Source: Agitococcus lubricus (lineage in GTDB: Bacteria; Pseudomonadota; Gammaproteobacteria; Pseudomonadales; Moraxellaceae). From it: a stretch of DNA of 64,000 nucleotides. The stretch is from contig NZ_QAON01000010.1 in the NCBI RefSeq assembly GCF_003051055.1, positions 62,001 to 126,000 on the forward strand, given 5' to 3'. The notes beneath the pieces are model-generated. The model ran no database searches. It had not been told where the DNA came from and saw only the letters and a program-made list of their open reading frames with translations. Both the position numbers and the translations under genes were made by a program. Positions 28,801 to 37,440 of the stretch are shown one piece after another; position 1 is the stretch's first letter, and each line of letters opens with the position of its first letter.

Positions 28801-29154
28801 ATGTAAGGCGTTAATTTCGGCAGGCACAATCACCCCACCGCCACCACCAAACACTTTAATATGGCCAATGCCACGCTCACGCAGCAAATCAATCATATAA
28901 CTAAAAAATTCGTTGTGACCACCCTGATACGAGCTAAGAGCAATGCCATGCGCATCTTCTTGCAAAGCACAGGTGACAATCTCATCCACCGAGCGATTAT
29001 GTCCTAAATGAATCACTTCACAACCTGTTGCTTGCAACATCCGACGCATAATATTAATTGAGGCATCGTGGCCATCAAACAAACTGGCCGCCGTGACAAA
29101 ACGAACTTTATTGACGGGGGTATAAACCGCAGGTTTAGCAGGTGCAAGGGTCAT
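25879..29154 (-). CDS. icmF: Fused isobutyryl-CoA mutase IcmF, with an in-frame repeat insertion
   Basis: An adenosylcobalamin enzyme interconverting isobutyryl-CoA and n-butyryl-CoA, fused to its own G-protein chaperone. Order in 1091 residues: B12-binding domain (DGHDASIN at 27-34, the ligand-histidine motif), MeaB/ArgK-type GTPase (Walker [13 protein letters not shown] at 205-216; NKFDRKG), linker, then the (beta/alpha)8 mutase domain (about 530-1091, with [20 protein letters not shown]). Residues about 480-491, around [12 protein letters not shown] in the linker, come from a palindromic repeat inserted antisense to the copy in leuA. It is divergent from an AraC-type regulator. IcmF versus other fused mutases rests on the fused architecture. 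Confidence 0.92.
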   Translation of the reverse strand: MTLAPAKPAVYTPVNKVRFVTAASLFDGHDASINIMRRMLQATGCEVIHLGHNRSVDEIVTCALQEDAHGIALSSYQGGHNEFFSYMIDLLRERGIGHIKVFGGGGGVIVPAEINALHEYGVTKIFSPEDGATLGLQGMINLCAQGADQDLAHQYPVDFADLQAADVMLRQRTLARIISALEADVLPYKKELLAAAVDKKTPVLGITGTGGAGKSSLTDEILRRFRLDFNDSINIAIISIDPSRRKSGGALLGDRIRMNAIHHPNIYMRSLATRSTGGEISQALPDVIAACKVANFDLIIVETSGIGQGDAAIVPYVDLSLYVMTPEFGAASQLEKIDMLDFADIVAINKFDRKGAKDALRDVCKQVQRNREAFMQMPETMPVFGTIAARFNDDGVTALYQQLKADLISKGWVAPKNSQLPVVSVRSSSQQQSIVPPAKVRYLAEIADAVRTYHHYVEQQAQLARQRQQLQATQLMLKDAPSPVGEGWGEGLTQLIEQKDAQLSHESKQLLARWSEVKQRYSQDELVVKIRDKELRTKLTYTSLSGNKIPKVALPKFHDAGDILAWQLRENIAGEFPFTAGVFPFKREGEDPTRMFAGEGDAFRTNARFKKVSEGMPAKRLSTAFDSVTLYGNDPAERPDIYGKIGNSGVSIATLEDMKVLYGGFDLTHPMTSVSMTINGPAPTILAFFLNTAIDQNIEKFVAKEQRQPDDAELANIKQWTLENVRGTVQADILKEDQGQNTCIFSTEFSLKVMGDIQQYFVEHNVRNFYSVSISGYHIAEAGANPISQLAFTLANGFTFVEAYLARGMSIDDFAPNLSFFFSNGMDPEYTVLGRVARRIWAVTMREKYGANERSQKLKYHIQTSGRSLHAQEIDFNDIRTTLQALIAIYDNCNSLHTNAYDEAITTPTEESVRRAMAIQLIINREWGLAKNENPNQGSFIIDELTDLVEEAVLKEFEAISERGGVLGAMETGYQRGKIQEESMYYEHLKHSGEYPIIGVNTFRNPKGDATPQSLELARSTDSEKQSQLQRLADFQQHYAQQAPQALARLQQVAIEGGNIFAELMNTVRYCSLGQITDALFSVGGQYRRNM
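27683..27716. repeat. Palindromic repeat inserted in frame inside icmF
   Basis: On the plus strand it starts CCCTCACCCCAACCCTCTCC and continues CACAGGAGAGGGAG. Its first 23 bases equal the copy in leuA (22295-22329). It is read from the other strand here and encodes [10 protein letters not shown] in the linker between the GTPase and mutase domains. Confidence 0.8.
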
Positions 29155-29250
29155 TTAATGGCCACTCCAATCGTTAACAGCGCATTTTTTAATAATTATT
29201 GAGTTTGGCGAATGCTAAAAAAATAGGCAATGCCAAAAAGGTTGAATTAG

Positions 29251-29278
29251 TTGACAAAAACGGACAAGATAAAATGAT
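29251..29278 (+). promoter_or_regulatory. Putative promoter of the AraC-family gene
   Basis: A perfect TTGACA (29251-29256) with AATGAT (29273-29278) 16 bases downstream, 30 bp before the chosen start. The -10 is weak. Confidence 0.35.
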
Positions 29279-29307
29279 TGTTCTATTATTGCCTGTTATC
29301 TGTTGTT

Positions 29308-30312
29308 ATGAAAATTCAACATCATACCATTGCCAATCATTATGTTGTGGCTACCCTAGCAGGCGCAGTGGCTCAGGGTTATGTAGCAGATGATTTATTA
29401 AGCCAATCGGGGCTTTCACCACAACTTTTGTCACACACAGATATTCGTTTGCCACCAACCCAATATGCAAGATTGGTCAAACACCTTTGGCGATTATTAG
29501 ACGATGAGTTTTTAGGCTTAACTGCCCATCGTTGCCCTATTGGTAGTTTTGCACTGATGGCTGAGTTATTAATTTATAGCAAAACTTTGGGCGAAGCCTT
29601 GCAACAATGTGCGCGTTTTTATCGTTTATTAACCCACGATATGTTAATTGGGCTGGAGGTTAAACAAGGTCAAGCGCAATTATCCTTAACCCTAAATCAA
29701 CCTAACCATGACCATCAGCACTTCTTATTAGAGTTTTCTTTGGTGATGTCTAGTCGTTTGGCCAGTTGGCTGATTCGTGAACGTATTCCGTTGCAAGCGG
29801 CAAGCTTTAGGCATTCACCACCTGCCCATGTTCATGAATACCCGACCTTGTTTCCTTGTACTTTGTTATTTGAGCAAAGCCATGATGCGTTATTGTTTGA
29901 TGCCAGTTGGCTAGACAGGCCGATTGTGCGCCAACTCTCTGAGCTACAAGCCCTGTTACCCACCTTACCCGCTGCTTTTTTAGTAAAACCTGTGTTTCAT
30001 GGCAGTTATACCCAACGGGTACGCGAATTAATGCAACATGATTTGGATAATTTTGCCGAGTTAGAGGTGGTAGCGCAACATTTTTGGTTAACAGGCCGAA
30101 CCTTAAGACGCAAATTAATCAGTGAAGGCAGTAGTTTTCAAGCCATTAAAGATGCCATCCGCCGAGATTTAGCGATTGATTATTTGGCACAGGGCAAGCT
30201 GTCTTTGCAAGAAATTTCGCTCAATTTAGGCTTTGCCGAAGCCAGTGCGTTTATTCGTGCTTTTAAACAATGGACAGGTTATACACCTAGAGCCTATCAA
30301 GTACGTGGTTGA
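29308..30312 (+). CDS. AraC-family regulator (OruR/ArgR-like, Arabinose_bd type)
   Basis: A 334-residue regulator with an N-terminal ligand domain of the kind found in OruR-type AraC proteins (about 1-200; ending LLFEQSHDALLFDASWLDRP) and a C-terminal double helix-turn-helix (about 235-330: WLTGRTLRRKLISEGSSFQAIK and EISLNLGFAEASAFIRAFKQWTGYTP). The first in-frame codon is TTG at 29278; ATG at 29308 gives a more usual N-terminus. It is divergent from icmF, the obvious candidate target, with the SDR gene downstream as another. Confidence 0.88.
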   Translation: MKIQHHTIANHYVVATLAGAVAQGYVADDLLSQSGLSPQLLSHTDIRLPPTQYARLVKHLWRLLDDEFLGLTAHRCPIGSFALMAELLIYSKTLGEALQQCARFYRLLTHDMLIGLEVKQGQAQLSLTLNQPNHDHQHFLLEFSLVMSSRLASWLIRERIPLQAASFRHSPPAHVHEYPTLFPCTLLFEQSHDALLFDASWLDRPIVRQLSELQALLPTLPAAFLVKPVFHGSYTQRVRELMQHDLDNFAELEVVAQHFWLTGRTLRRKLISEGSSFQAIKDAIRRDLAIDYLAQGKLSLQEISLNLGFAEASAFIRAFKQWTGYTPRAYQVRG

Positions 30313-30394
30313 GATTTGTCCAAGGTCTGTTTGTGTCTTTTTATTGTTTTAGCGTCAATAATCAAAAAATTAATCACAGACTGTATTAGACATC

Positions 30395-31117
30395 ATGACA
30401 ACAACGCTTATTTATGGTGGCAGCGGCGGCATTGGCCAAGCCATTGCTAAACGCCTACATCAACAAGGCCAACACCTACATTTAGTGGGGCGTGATGCTG
30501 AAAAATTGGCAGCCTTTGCCCAAACGATAGGCGCAAGTTATACCTGTGGTGACGTGACAAATCCTGAATTATTTGCCCAAGCAACTGCCGAAGCAGGTGA
30601 ACAATTGACAGGTTTGGTGTATGCGGTGGGGAGCATTAACCTAAAACCTTTACGCCGACTAACGATTGAAGACTTTCAACAAGATTATGCTATCAACAGT
30701 GTTGGCGCAGCCTTAGCGGCACAAGCGGCTTTTCCAACCTTGAAAAAAAATGGCTCAGCCTCCGTAGTGTTTTTTTCGAGTATTGCCAGCCAACAAGGCT
30801 TTAGTAGTCATGCGTCAATTAGCATGGCTAAAGCCGCTGTTAATGGTTTAACCTTGGCTTTAGCAGCAGAGTTTGCGCCTCATATTCGGGTCAATGCCAT
30901 TGCGCCTTCATTAACTGCTACACCGTTAGCCGCTTCATTAACCAACAATCCCACTGTGGCAGAAGCCATTGCCAATTTACACCCCATTCCACGTTTAGGC
31001 ACAGCAGACGATATCGCAGCGTTGGCGTGTTTTTTATTAAGTCGTGATAGCAGTTGGCTAACAGGGCAAATTTTGCATGTGGATGGTGGTCGCTCTACGC
31101 TTAGACCTAAGGGCTAA
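30395..31117 (+). CDS. Short-chain dehydrogenase/reductase lacking the catalytic tyrosine
   Basis: A 240-residue SDR with the cofactor loop YGGSGGIGQAIA near the N-terminus, the structural AINSVG, the active-site serine in FFSSIAS and the C-terminal ILHVDGG. In the YxxxK position the sequence is HASISMAKAAV: lysine is present but the tyrosine four residues earlier is isoleucine. I recall a subfamily with HASIxMAKGAV-type sequences, so this is probably a lineage feature rather than damage. The substrate is unknown. A DUF2256 gene follows after three bases. Confidence 0.85.
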   Translation: MTTTLIYGGSGGIGQAIAKRLHQQGQHLHLVGRDAEKLAAFAQTIGASYTCGDVTNPELFAQATAEAGEQLTGLVYAVGSINLKPLRRLTIEDFQQDYAINSVGAALAAQAAFPTLKKNGSASVVFFSSIASQQGFSSHASISMAKAAVNGLTLALAAEFAPHIRVNAIAPSLTATPLAASLTNNPTVAEAIANLHPIPRLGTADDIAALACFLLSRDSSWLTGQILHVDGGRSTLRPKG

Positions 31118-31120
31118 TCT

Positions 31121-31261
31121 ATGCCCAAACGGATTGCGAAAGCCGACTTACCGACCAAAATTTGTGTGGTTTGCCAACGCCCTTTTTCGTGGCGCAAAAA
31201 ATGGGAAAAATGTTGGTCTGAAGTGCAATATTGCTCGGAACGGTGTCGGCGTAGTAGATGA
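31121..31261 (+). CDS. DUF2256 zinc-ribbon-like small protein
   Basis: A 46-residue product: MPKRIAKADLPTKICVVCQR, then PFSWRKKWEKCWSEVQYCSERCRR. The LPxKxCxxCxRPFxWRKKW...VxYCSxRC pattern is the DUF2256 signature, with four cysteines that can form a zinc ribbon. Function is unknown. It starts three bases after the SDR stop and is co-transcribed with it. Confidence 0.85.
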   Translation: MPKRIAKADLPTKICVVCQRPFSWRKKWEKCWSEVQYCSERCRRSR

Positions 31262-31291
31262 TGAGCTAAATAGTTTTTATCATCTAAAAGT

Positions 31292-31365
31292 AGCGTGTGG
31301 TTGACGACGAAAACCCACGATTAGCTTAAAATGATTGTTGCGGTTTTCGTGCCTCAACACACGCT
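31292..31365. repeat. Imperfect inverted repeat before nfi
   Basis: AGCGTGTG (31292-31299) with CACACGCT (31358-31365) and CGAAAACC (31308-31315) with GGTTTTCG (31342-31349) can form a long cruciform or hairpin. The right arm (GGTTTTCGTGCCTCAACAC) resembles the right half of the ATGGGTT palindrome family. Confidence 0.5.
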
Positions 31366-31407
31366 TTTCAGTTAAGATAATACAGATGATATTAGCGATT
31401 ATCTGTT

Positions 31408-32088
31408 ATGAAGCCTCAAATTATTACACATTCTTGGAACTTGAGCGAAGAACAAGCTCTCCAACTTCAACATGAACTGGCCACTCAAGTTATAACAGAA
31501 GATTGTTTGGGTGAAGTAAAAAATATTGCAGGGGTAGATGTTGCTTATGATAAAACCAGCGATAAAATTATAGCTGCGGTGGTTGTTATTGATGCAAAGA
31601 CACTTGAGATCATTGAACAATCGACTGCTGAAAATACAGCCCAATTTCCCTATATTCCTAGCCTATTTTCATTTAGAGAATTACCAGCTGTTATTGAAGC
31701 TCTAAAAAACCTCCAAATTACGCCAGATTTAATCGTATGTGATGGTCAAGGACTGGCTCATCCAAGACGTTTTGGCTTAGCTTGTCACTTAGGCGTTTTA
31801 TTTGATATTCCCACTATTGGTTGTGGCAAAACACGTTTAATGGGCGAATATTGTGAACCTGAAAAAAATAGAGGTGCAATGACACCCCTAATTGACAATC
31901 ATGAAATTATTGGTTGTACCTTAAGAACACAAGATAGCATTAAGCCTGTTTATGTTTCTATTGGAAATCGTGTCTCATTAGCAACAGCCTGTGCATGGAT
32001 TTTGAAACTCTCCACTAAATACCGTCTACCTGAAACAACAAGAGCCGCAGACCATTTAGTACGCCAAAAACTCACTATCAAGGGTTAA
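31408..32088 (+). CDS. nfi: Endonuclease V
   Basis: Nicks DNA next to deoxyinosine, starting repair of deaminated adenine. The 226-residue protein has the metal-binding AGVDVAYD (D44), FSFRELPAV (Glu) and CDGQGLAHPRRFGLA (Asp) motifs and the GCGKTRL segment. Compared with its neighbours it has slightly lower G+C in the third codon position by eye. Its 3' end overlaps the convergent MORN-like gene by 11 bp. Confidence 0.93.
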   Translation: MKPQIITHSWNLSEEQALQLQHELATQVITEDCLGEVKNIAGVDVAYDKTSDKIIAAVVVIDAKTLEIIEQSTAENTAQFPYIPSLFSFRELPAVIEALKNLQITPDLIVCDGQGLAHPRRFGLACHLGVLFDIPTIGCGKTRLMGEYCEPEKNRGAMTPLIDNHEIIGCTLRTQDSIKPVYVSIGNRVSLATACAWILKLSTKYRLPETTRAADHLVRQKLTIKG

Positions 32089-32954
32089 TCTCATTATCAT
32101 TGTACTGAACCAAACAATTCGGTAGCTTTGTCTTTTTTATCAGATGTGCAACATTTGCTAGTTTATTACTAGAATCATCTATTGAGAGCTCTTGCAAATT
32201 AGTAGCTTCAATTAACTGCAAAATCCCCTGAGGCGATATTGATGTTTCGTAAAGAGAAATCTTACTCAGATTTGAAAATCCTATTGCCAACCTTAAATAC
32301 GTTAAAAGCTCGTCATCTATAGCGTCTCCCGATAAATGAAGACGCGATGAAATCTTGAGAGATGAAAATGCCGATTTAGATTGTAAATATAATACTTTTA
32401 ATTGCTCTTTAAGCTCACAAACTCTATCAAAGTAACTGCCCTCAATACTTATGCAGGTACATACACCTTGTTCTGTAAATTTTACTTTAAAGTAAAAGAA
32501 GTTTTTTTTCTTGTAAATGAATTTGCTGATAATTACCATTTAGATACCATAAGAAGTCTTGATATAATGAACTATCATCGACAGTCAATACTCCTAATTC
32601 TCCAGAATAATACCAAGACTCGCTATAGTATTTAAATCCTTCTTGATAAAGTGCAATTTCCACACATCTATCACGGTCAAAATCATAAGCAATACCTGAA
32701 AACAGTTTTTCTCGAAATAAAAATGGTTCAATTTCGTATTCAGATTCCAGTGCATCTGCATCAATTGCTATTAAAGATTGCTTTTGTGCAAGACACTCAA
32801 ATACATAATCACCTTTATTAACACCATCGACAAATTGACAAACCCTGTCAACAACATCACCAACCATATAAAATGCGATGCCATTAAAAAGGGTCTCTTG
32901 ATATAAATATCGGTTATTTTCAAGCTTAAGTGCGCTAGCTATGACCCTTAGCAT
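32078..32954 (-). pseudogene. MORN/YwqK-like gene split by a +1 shift at an A8 tract
   Basis: Two minus-strand frames cover this locus: 32954-32487 (starting MLRVIASALKLENNRY, with GGAG upstream) and a second frame continuing to 32078. Repeats such as LFNGIAFYMVGDVVD and LFSGIAYDFDRDRCVE resemble MORN/YwqK 'antitoxin-like' repeats. At an eight-A run (32502-32509) skipping one base joins the frames as HLQEKNFFYFKVKFTEQGV, a natural beta-strand-like sequence, giving about 290 residues in total. The second frame alone could start at 32539 (MVIISKFIY) but that start has no ribosome site of note. It could be a pseudogene, a sequencing error or a slippage switch. Its function is not known. Confidence 0.6.
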
Positions 32955-33183
32955 TAATGTTTCTCCAATGACGCAGCCTATACAAAGTGTACCATCACAC
33001 AGCAATCATGCTATGTTTCAATATTCCTGTATTTCGCTATACTTCATACAGGCTACCTATGCTGTCATACTCCAAGTCGCCCCAAAATACACTCACCCTT
33101 CATCAATCTACAACAAAACATTTGCAAAATTCCCCCTTCACCCCCATAAATGTGCAAATTTGTCTTTAATTTTGAGAAGCCCC

Positions 33184-34743
33184 ATGAACGCACAATTGCA
33201 ACAACAACTTGCTTGGTTAAGCCCTCAAGCCACCGTGTTAAAAAATATGCGTCGGGGTTTAGAAAAAGAAGCCTTACGCATGAGCAAAGATGGCATGATT
33301 AGCCAAACCGAGCATCCGCGTGCTTTAGGCTCAGCATTAACCCATCCACACATCACCACCGATTATTCCGAAGCCTTAATCGAGCTGATTACCCCTGCCA
33401 CCAAAAGCATTGATGAAACGTTGGACTTTTTAGAAGACCTACATCGCTTTTGTTATCAAAATATGGGCGAAGAACGCTTATGGCTTAACTCTATGCCCTG
33501 CATGATTGGTTTAGAAGATAGCCAAATTCCACTGGCATATTATGGCGAATCCAATATTGGCAAACTCAAAACCTTGTATCGTCATGGCTTGGGCGTGCGT
33601 TATGGCCGCAAAATGCAAACCATTGCAGGCATTCACTATAACTTGTCATTCCCTAGCGAATTTTGGCAAGCATGGCAACAAGCCAGCCAAAACAACCAAG
33701 ACCCTCAAGAATTTATTAACGAAAAATATTTTGCCTTAATTCGTAATTTTCAACGCCATAGCTTTTTATTATTGTATTTATTAGGTGCAAGCCCTGCGGT
33801 CTGTGCCTGTTTCTTATTAGGCCGTCAGCATGGCTTAGCCAGTTTAAGTGCAGGCACACTCTATCAGCCATATGCCACTTCTTTACGCATGAGCCGTTTG
33901 GGTTATCAAAATACCGTACAACGCGACTTACAAGTATCTTATAACCATCTACCTGATTATATTGATAATTTAAGCAATGCCATTCACACGCCCTATCCAC
34001 CGTTTGCCGATATTGGCGTGAAAAAAGACGGCATTTATCAGCAAATGAATGCTAATGTCTTGCAAATCGAAAATGAATATTATGGTTTAATTCGCCCCAA
34101 ACAAACCACTCAACGTGGCGAAAAACCTACCCAAGCTCTCAAAGCGCGTGGTATTGAATACATCGAAATGCGCTGTGTTGACCTCAATCCATTTAGCCCA
34201 ATTGGTATTGATAAGCCAACCGCACACTTTTTAGAAGTGTATGCCTTACATAGCGTATTAAGTGACAGTGAGTTTTTTGCCGAAGACGAATACCACGAAT
34301 TGTCTATTCGCCAAGAGCAAATGGTTGAGCAAGGCCGTGCGCCAGCCTTACAAGTCACCATCAATGGCCAAGCCGCAGACTTTAAAACACACGCCTTAAC
34401 TTTATTAAATGAAATGCGTGCTGTTGCCTTAGTGTTGGATGAGTCTCATCAAACTACCCGTTACAGCGAATCTATCGACCAACAAATTGCTAAAATTGAA
34501 CACCCAGAACTGACTTATGCCGCACAAGTATTGGCAGAAATGGCTAAACACAACAATAGCTTTTTTGCCTTTGGCGCAGCGATTGCCGAACAACATCGTG
34601 ATTACTTTTTAAGTCAGCCTTTGTCGGCTGAGCGAGTGGCCTTGTTTACCGAGCAAGCGCAAGAATCCTTAGCTGCCCAAAAAGCGATTGAAGACAGCGA
34701 TACGCTCAGTTTTGATGCATTTTTAGCAGAATATATTAAATAA
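33184..34743 (+). CDS. gshA: Glutamate-cysteine ligase (gamma-proteobacterial type)
   Basis: First step of glutathione synthesis. The 519-residue length fits the E. coli-type enzyme (518). Seen: MRRGLEKEALRMSKDG, TTDYSEALIELITPAT, MQTIAGIHYNLSFP, and YIEMRCVDLNPFSPIGI. The frame is open much further upstream, but that part has no family similarity. ATG at 33184 with GAG upstream starts the familiar MNAQLQQQLAWL. The TAA stop lies inside the left copy of an eight-base duplication flanking a MITE-like element. Confidence 0.95.
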   Translation: MNAQLQQQLAWLSPQATVLKNMRRGLEKEALRMSKDGMISQTEHPRALGSALTHPHITTDYSEALIELITPATKSIDETLDFLEDLHRFCYQNMGEERLWLNSMPCMIGLEDSQIPLAYYGESNIGKLKTLYRHGLGVRYGRKMQTIAGIHYNLSFPSEFWQAWQQASQNNQDPQEFINEKYFALIRNFQRHSFLLLYLLGASPAVCACFLLGRQHGLASLSAGTLYQPYATSLRMSRLGYQNTVQRDLQVSYNHLPDYIDNLSNAIHTPYPPFADIGVKKDGIYQQMNANVLQIENEYYGLIRPKQTTQRGEKPTQALKARGIEYIEMRCVDLNPFSPIGIDKPTAHFLEVYALHSVLSDSEFFAEDEYHELSIRQEQMVEQGRAPALQVTINGQAADFKTHALTLLNEMRAVALVLDESHQTTRYSESIDQQIAKIEHPELTYAAQVLAEMAKHNNSFFAFGAAIAEQHRDYFLSQPLSAERVALFTEQAQESLAAQKAIEDSDTLSFDAFLAEYIK

Positions 34744-34987
34744 CTTGAGTTCGGGATAAGCCTACGGCTTTTTAGTTGAAATATGACTGTTTATAACGTC
34801 AAAGACACTGTTGGGACGTTGTGGTGCAACTGTTTGAGCCATGGATGGCGAGTTTTGCACCACGAAATGGTTTTGCTGACTTTGGCCGAAACCAAAGTCA
34901 GTCCCGCGGAAGGCGGCTGTCATAGGAGCTTGAAATAATTTCTATATAAAATTCAAGAAATTAACATTTTTTTATCCCGAACTCAGG
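34744..34987. mobile_element. MITE-like element abutting the gshA stop, with 8-bp target duplication
   Basis: Ends CTTGAGTTCGGGATAA (34744-34759) and TTATCCCGAACTCAGG (34972-34987) are inverted with one mismatch in 16. TTAAATAA stands directly before (34736-34743) and after (34988-34995) the element as a perfect duplication. The 244-bp interior has no complete coding frame, though a segment with GACTTTGGCCGAAACCAAAG may derive from an older coding sequence. The left duplication contains the last codon and stop of gshA. Confidence 0.75.
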
Positions 34988-35070
34988 TTAAATAACAGTA
35001 TGCTTACTGTGGCTTACGTTATTTTGAGTTAGAAATAGTTTGTTGGAATGTTTTATGTAGTCCATGAGGT

Positions 35071-35185
35071 AATGCTAATCAGTTAAGCTTTTTACCGACT
35101 TCGACTCCGCTCAGTCAACGCAAAAACGTTCCCTGAGCGGAGTCGAAGGGTAGTTGTACCCATTTTTTCTTAACTGACCAGCATT
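35071..35185. repeat. Nested inverted-repeat element, copy 2
   Basis: Outer ends AATGCTAATCAGTTAAG (35071-35087) and CTTAACTGACCAGCATT (35169-35185), 15 of 17 matching. Inner arms TTCGACTCCGCTCAG (35100-35114) and CTGAGCGGAGTCGAA (35133-35147) are perfect. It has the same arrangement as 20383-20525 but is 28 bp shorter. It is intergenic, 43 bp before dsbB. Confidence 0.75.
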
Positions 35186-35227
35186 ATCTCAAGAAAGAAC
35201 TTACTGCCGTTTTTTGAGAGCCATCAC

Positions 35228-35719
35228 ATGACGTTACCCTCACCACGACTAACCAATGTAGCTTTGTTTATTTTAAGCGGCATCAGCATCGCCTTTGCCT
35301 TGTATTTACAACATTTTCAGCATTTAGAACCTTGTCCACTCTGTATTTTTCAACGCTTTGCGGTGATTGGTATTGGCATAAGCGCCTTAGTTGCGGCTAT
35401 TCATAATCCTGCCGTGTTAGGTCGGCGTATTTATGCAGGGCTGACCTTAGTTTCTACGGCATGGGGTTTAACGGTGGCAGGCCGTCATGTATGGCTACAA
35501 CATTTACCTGCGGATGAAGTCCCTGCTTGTGGGCCGGGTTTGGATTATTGGATGGAGACTTTTCCCTTACAAGACGTGATTGCTAAAGTATTTAAGGGGT
35601 CGGGCGAATGTGCCAAAGTCGATTGGACGTTACTGGGTTTAAGTCTACCCGAATGGACATTGGCCCTGTTTATTGGGTTAGCAGTTGTCTCGGTATGGCA
35701 AATAGTACGTAAAGATTAG
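35228..35719 (+). CDS. dsbB: Disulfide bond formation protein DsbB
   Basis: An inner-membrane protein that reoxidises DsbA and passes electrons to quinones. Four membrane helices are visible in 163 residues. Both redox pairs are present: C36/C39 in EPCPLC (first periplasmic loop) and the cysteines of PACGPGLDYWMETFPL and GSGECAKV (second loop). GRHVWLQ between them is conserved in the family. It stands alone, after two repeat elements. Confidence 0.93.
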   Translation: MTLPSPRLTNVALFILSGISIAFALYLQHFQHLEPCPLCIFQRFAVIGIGISALVAAIHNPAVLGRRIYAGLTLVSTAWGLTVAGRHVWLQHLPADEVPACGPGLDYWMETFPLQDVIAKVFKGSGECAKVDWTLLGLSLPEWTLALFIGLAVVSVWQIVRKD

Positions 35720-35860
35720 CCACCATGGATTCGCAACATGTTTGCTGACTGTAGGTCAGCAGTTCTCTCCGCTAAGTCTCTCACGAGACCTTAACTCCTC
35801 TTTTCAAGGTTAAGTTCCTCGTATACCCTATACCCTCTAAAATAAATGATAGGGTTTATC

Positions 35861-36469
35861 ATGATTGCCTTCTACCGCGCACTGAGCGTCAGTGCTTTAC
35901 TCAGTATGTGCTCGTTCAGTTATGCCGACGAGCCGCGCACGCTAATAGAAGCGGCATTTGGTCAAAGCCAAGCCAAAACCTTCTGTGATGATTTTGACAG
36001 TAACCTCTGTGAAGATACAGACCGTGCCTTTCGCGTCGGTGTCAGTCAACTCATTAACACGAATTTGCGCGCTAATTTTAGTTATATAGATTTTGGTCAA
36101 TTTGAGATTAATGGGGCTAATAGCGTGGCTCAGCTACAAATCTCTGCCAAAGCGTCTGCGGTGGCGGCACAACTTGAAATTAACGCCCCTATCGCTAAGG
36201 CTGCGGTTTATATGCGAGGCGGTTTAGCCATTAGCTTTGTTGAGGTGAAGGCTTTTGGCCAAAATTTTCAACAAAATATCAAAGCCTCTTCCTCCGAAAA
36301 CGATACCAGCCTAGACCCTATTTTGGGGCTTGGCTTTAGACTGCCACTCAACGAACATATTGGGTTGATGGGTGAGTATCAATTACTCATGGATGCGGGG
36401 AACGAAGAGACAACGGGTGAAGATGATGTGAGTTTTATGGGTGTGGGCATACAGGTGACCTTACAATAA
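35861..36469 (+). CDS. Exported beta-barrel protein, probably outer membrane
   Basis: A 202-residue protein with a signal peptide (MIAFYRALSVSALLSMCSFSYA) and a series of alternating-residue strands (FRVGVSQLI, LRANFSYIDFG, AAVYMRGGLAISF, LGLGFRLPL, IGLMGEYQLL) ending in a strand SFMGVGIQVTLQ. This looks like an eight-stranded OmpW/OmpA-like barrel. Two cysteines in CDDFDSNLC near the mature N-terminus may form a disulfide. ATG at 35861 has AGGG upstream and was preferred to the ATG five codons earlier. The role is unknown. Confidence 0.7.
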   Translation: MIAFYRALSVSALLSMCSFSYADEPRTLIEAAFGQSQAKTFCDDFDSNLCEDTDRAFRVGVSQLINTNLRANFSYIDFGQFEINGANSVAQLQISAKASAVAAQLEINAPIAKAAVYMRGGLAISFVEVKAFGQNFQQNIKASSSENDTSLDPILGLGFRLPLNEHIGLMGEYQLLMDAGNEETTGEDDVSFMGVGIQVTLQ

Positions 36470-36474
36470 TTTGT

Positions 36475-36795
36475 TTACTCCTCTGTATCGTCTGGTGCTA
36501 GTTTAGCCACAACCACCGCTTTCTCTTGTTGTGTGTCATAACGGGTAATTTTTAGTAATACCCGTTCGGCAAGTTTGGCCTCAATGTCACGCATCACGCG
36601 TGCTTTGCGGCCATCGTCTAAACGCACCAAATAGGCTTTTTCGTACACTGTCTCAATCACGGCTGGCGCCTCATAGACACGAATAATTTTACCTTCATCC
36701 TTAAAAAATCCGCCTAGCCATAGCACGACTAAGGCCGACAATAACGCGTAAACTTTAGCAGAACGGTTATTAAAGAGGATTTTTGCAACTGTCAT
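36475..36795 (-). CDS. Small single-pass membrane protein of unknown function
   Basis: A 106-residue product with one N-terminal membrane helix (about 16-32, KVYALLSALVVLWLGGFF) and a small beta-rich soluble part (VIETVYEKAYLVRLDDG...VLLKITRYD) that may be an OB-like barrel. No family recognised. It overlaps the upstream START gene by four bases (ATGA), so the two are coupled in a three-gene unit. Confidence 0.65.
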   Translation of the reverse strand: MTVAKILFNNRSAKVYALLSALVVLWLGGFFKDEGKIIRVYEAPAVIETVYEKAYLVRLDDGRKARVMRDIEAKLAERVLLKITRYDTQQEKAVVVAKLAPDDTEE

Positions 36796-37439
36796 GATGG
36801 TTTTTTGAGTCCTGTTTGATACTGAGGACGTAATAACATTTGGCGTAACAGCCGCAAAGTTTGTTGGGGTTCATCAGCTAAATTATAGTTAAAAATCAGG
36901 GCAGGCATTAAACCTTCTGGCTCACCCCGTCCCGATAACTCAATCAGCGTTCCACCTTTGGCTAAAGGCGTTAAACGCCATGTACTTTGTAAATTTGTCA
37001 TCCTGACACGTTTGACTTCGATAGGCAGAGACAAGGTGTAATTGGCTAAGGCTTCTACCTCAACACGCACCACGCCTGTTTTTGGTTCACGCATCAATAA
37101 GGTATGTAAGATGGCATCACGTTCGACAAAGGGATAAGGGAGTTTATAAACCGAGTATAACCAAAACTGATTCGGCTTTTTTTCTAACACTTTGACAAGT
37201 TTCAAGCGCGCTAACCATTGTGGCCATGCCGACACATCCGACAACACCGCAACCACCGTATCTATGGGCTGGGCAACCACCGTTTTAGCATAAAACTCAT
37301 CATACGGACTGCTCTCTTGACTACGAGTATACACCTGAATTTGACGCTTATTGTCTGTTTTACTGAGTTGCCAGTCTGACGCCCATGCGATATTGCACAG
37401 ACTGAGCAAACTTAACAAAATCACAAACAAAAATGGCAT
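36792..37439 (-). CDS. Exported START-domain lipid-binding-like protein
   Basis: A 215-residue protein with a signal peptide (MPFLFVILLSLLSLCNIAWA) and a START-like domain (about 25-205: VAVLSDVSAWPQWLARLKLVK, PYPFVERDAI, ALIFNYNLADEPQQTLRLL). START folds carry hydrophobic ligands, and export to the periplasm suggests a lipid or quinone-like cargo. The gene starts one base after the stop of the upstream gene and overlaps the downstream one. A related protein ends at position 316. Confidence 0.8.
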   Translation of the reverse strand: MPFLFVILLSLLSLCNIAWASDWQLSKTDNKRQIQVYTRSQESSPYDEFYAKTVVAQPIDTVVAVLSDVSAWPQWLARLKLVKVLEKKPNQFWLYSVYKLPYPFVERDAILHTLLMREPKTGVVRVEVEALANYTLSLPIEVKRVRMTNLQSTWRLTPLAKGGTLIELSGRGEPEGLMPALIFNYNLADEPQQTLRLLRQMLLRPQYQTGLKKPS

Positions 37440-37440
37440 A

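Noticed and set aside
32941-33183. 81-codon N-terminal extension of GshA
   Set aside because: No family similarity and it overlaps the start of the divergent MORN-like gene; ATG 33184 gives the standard protein.
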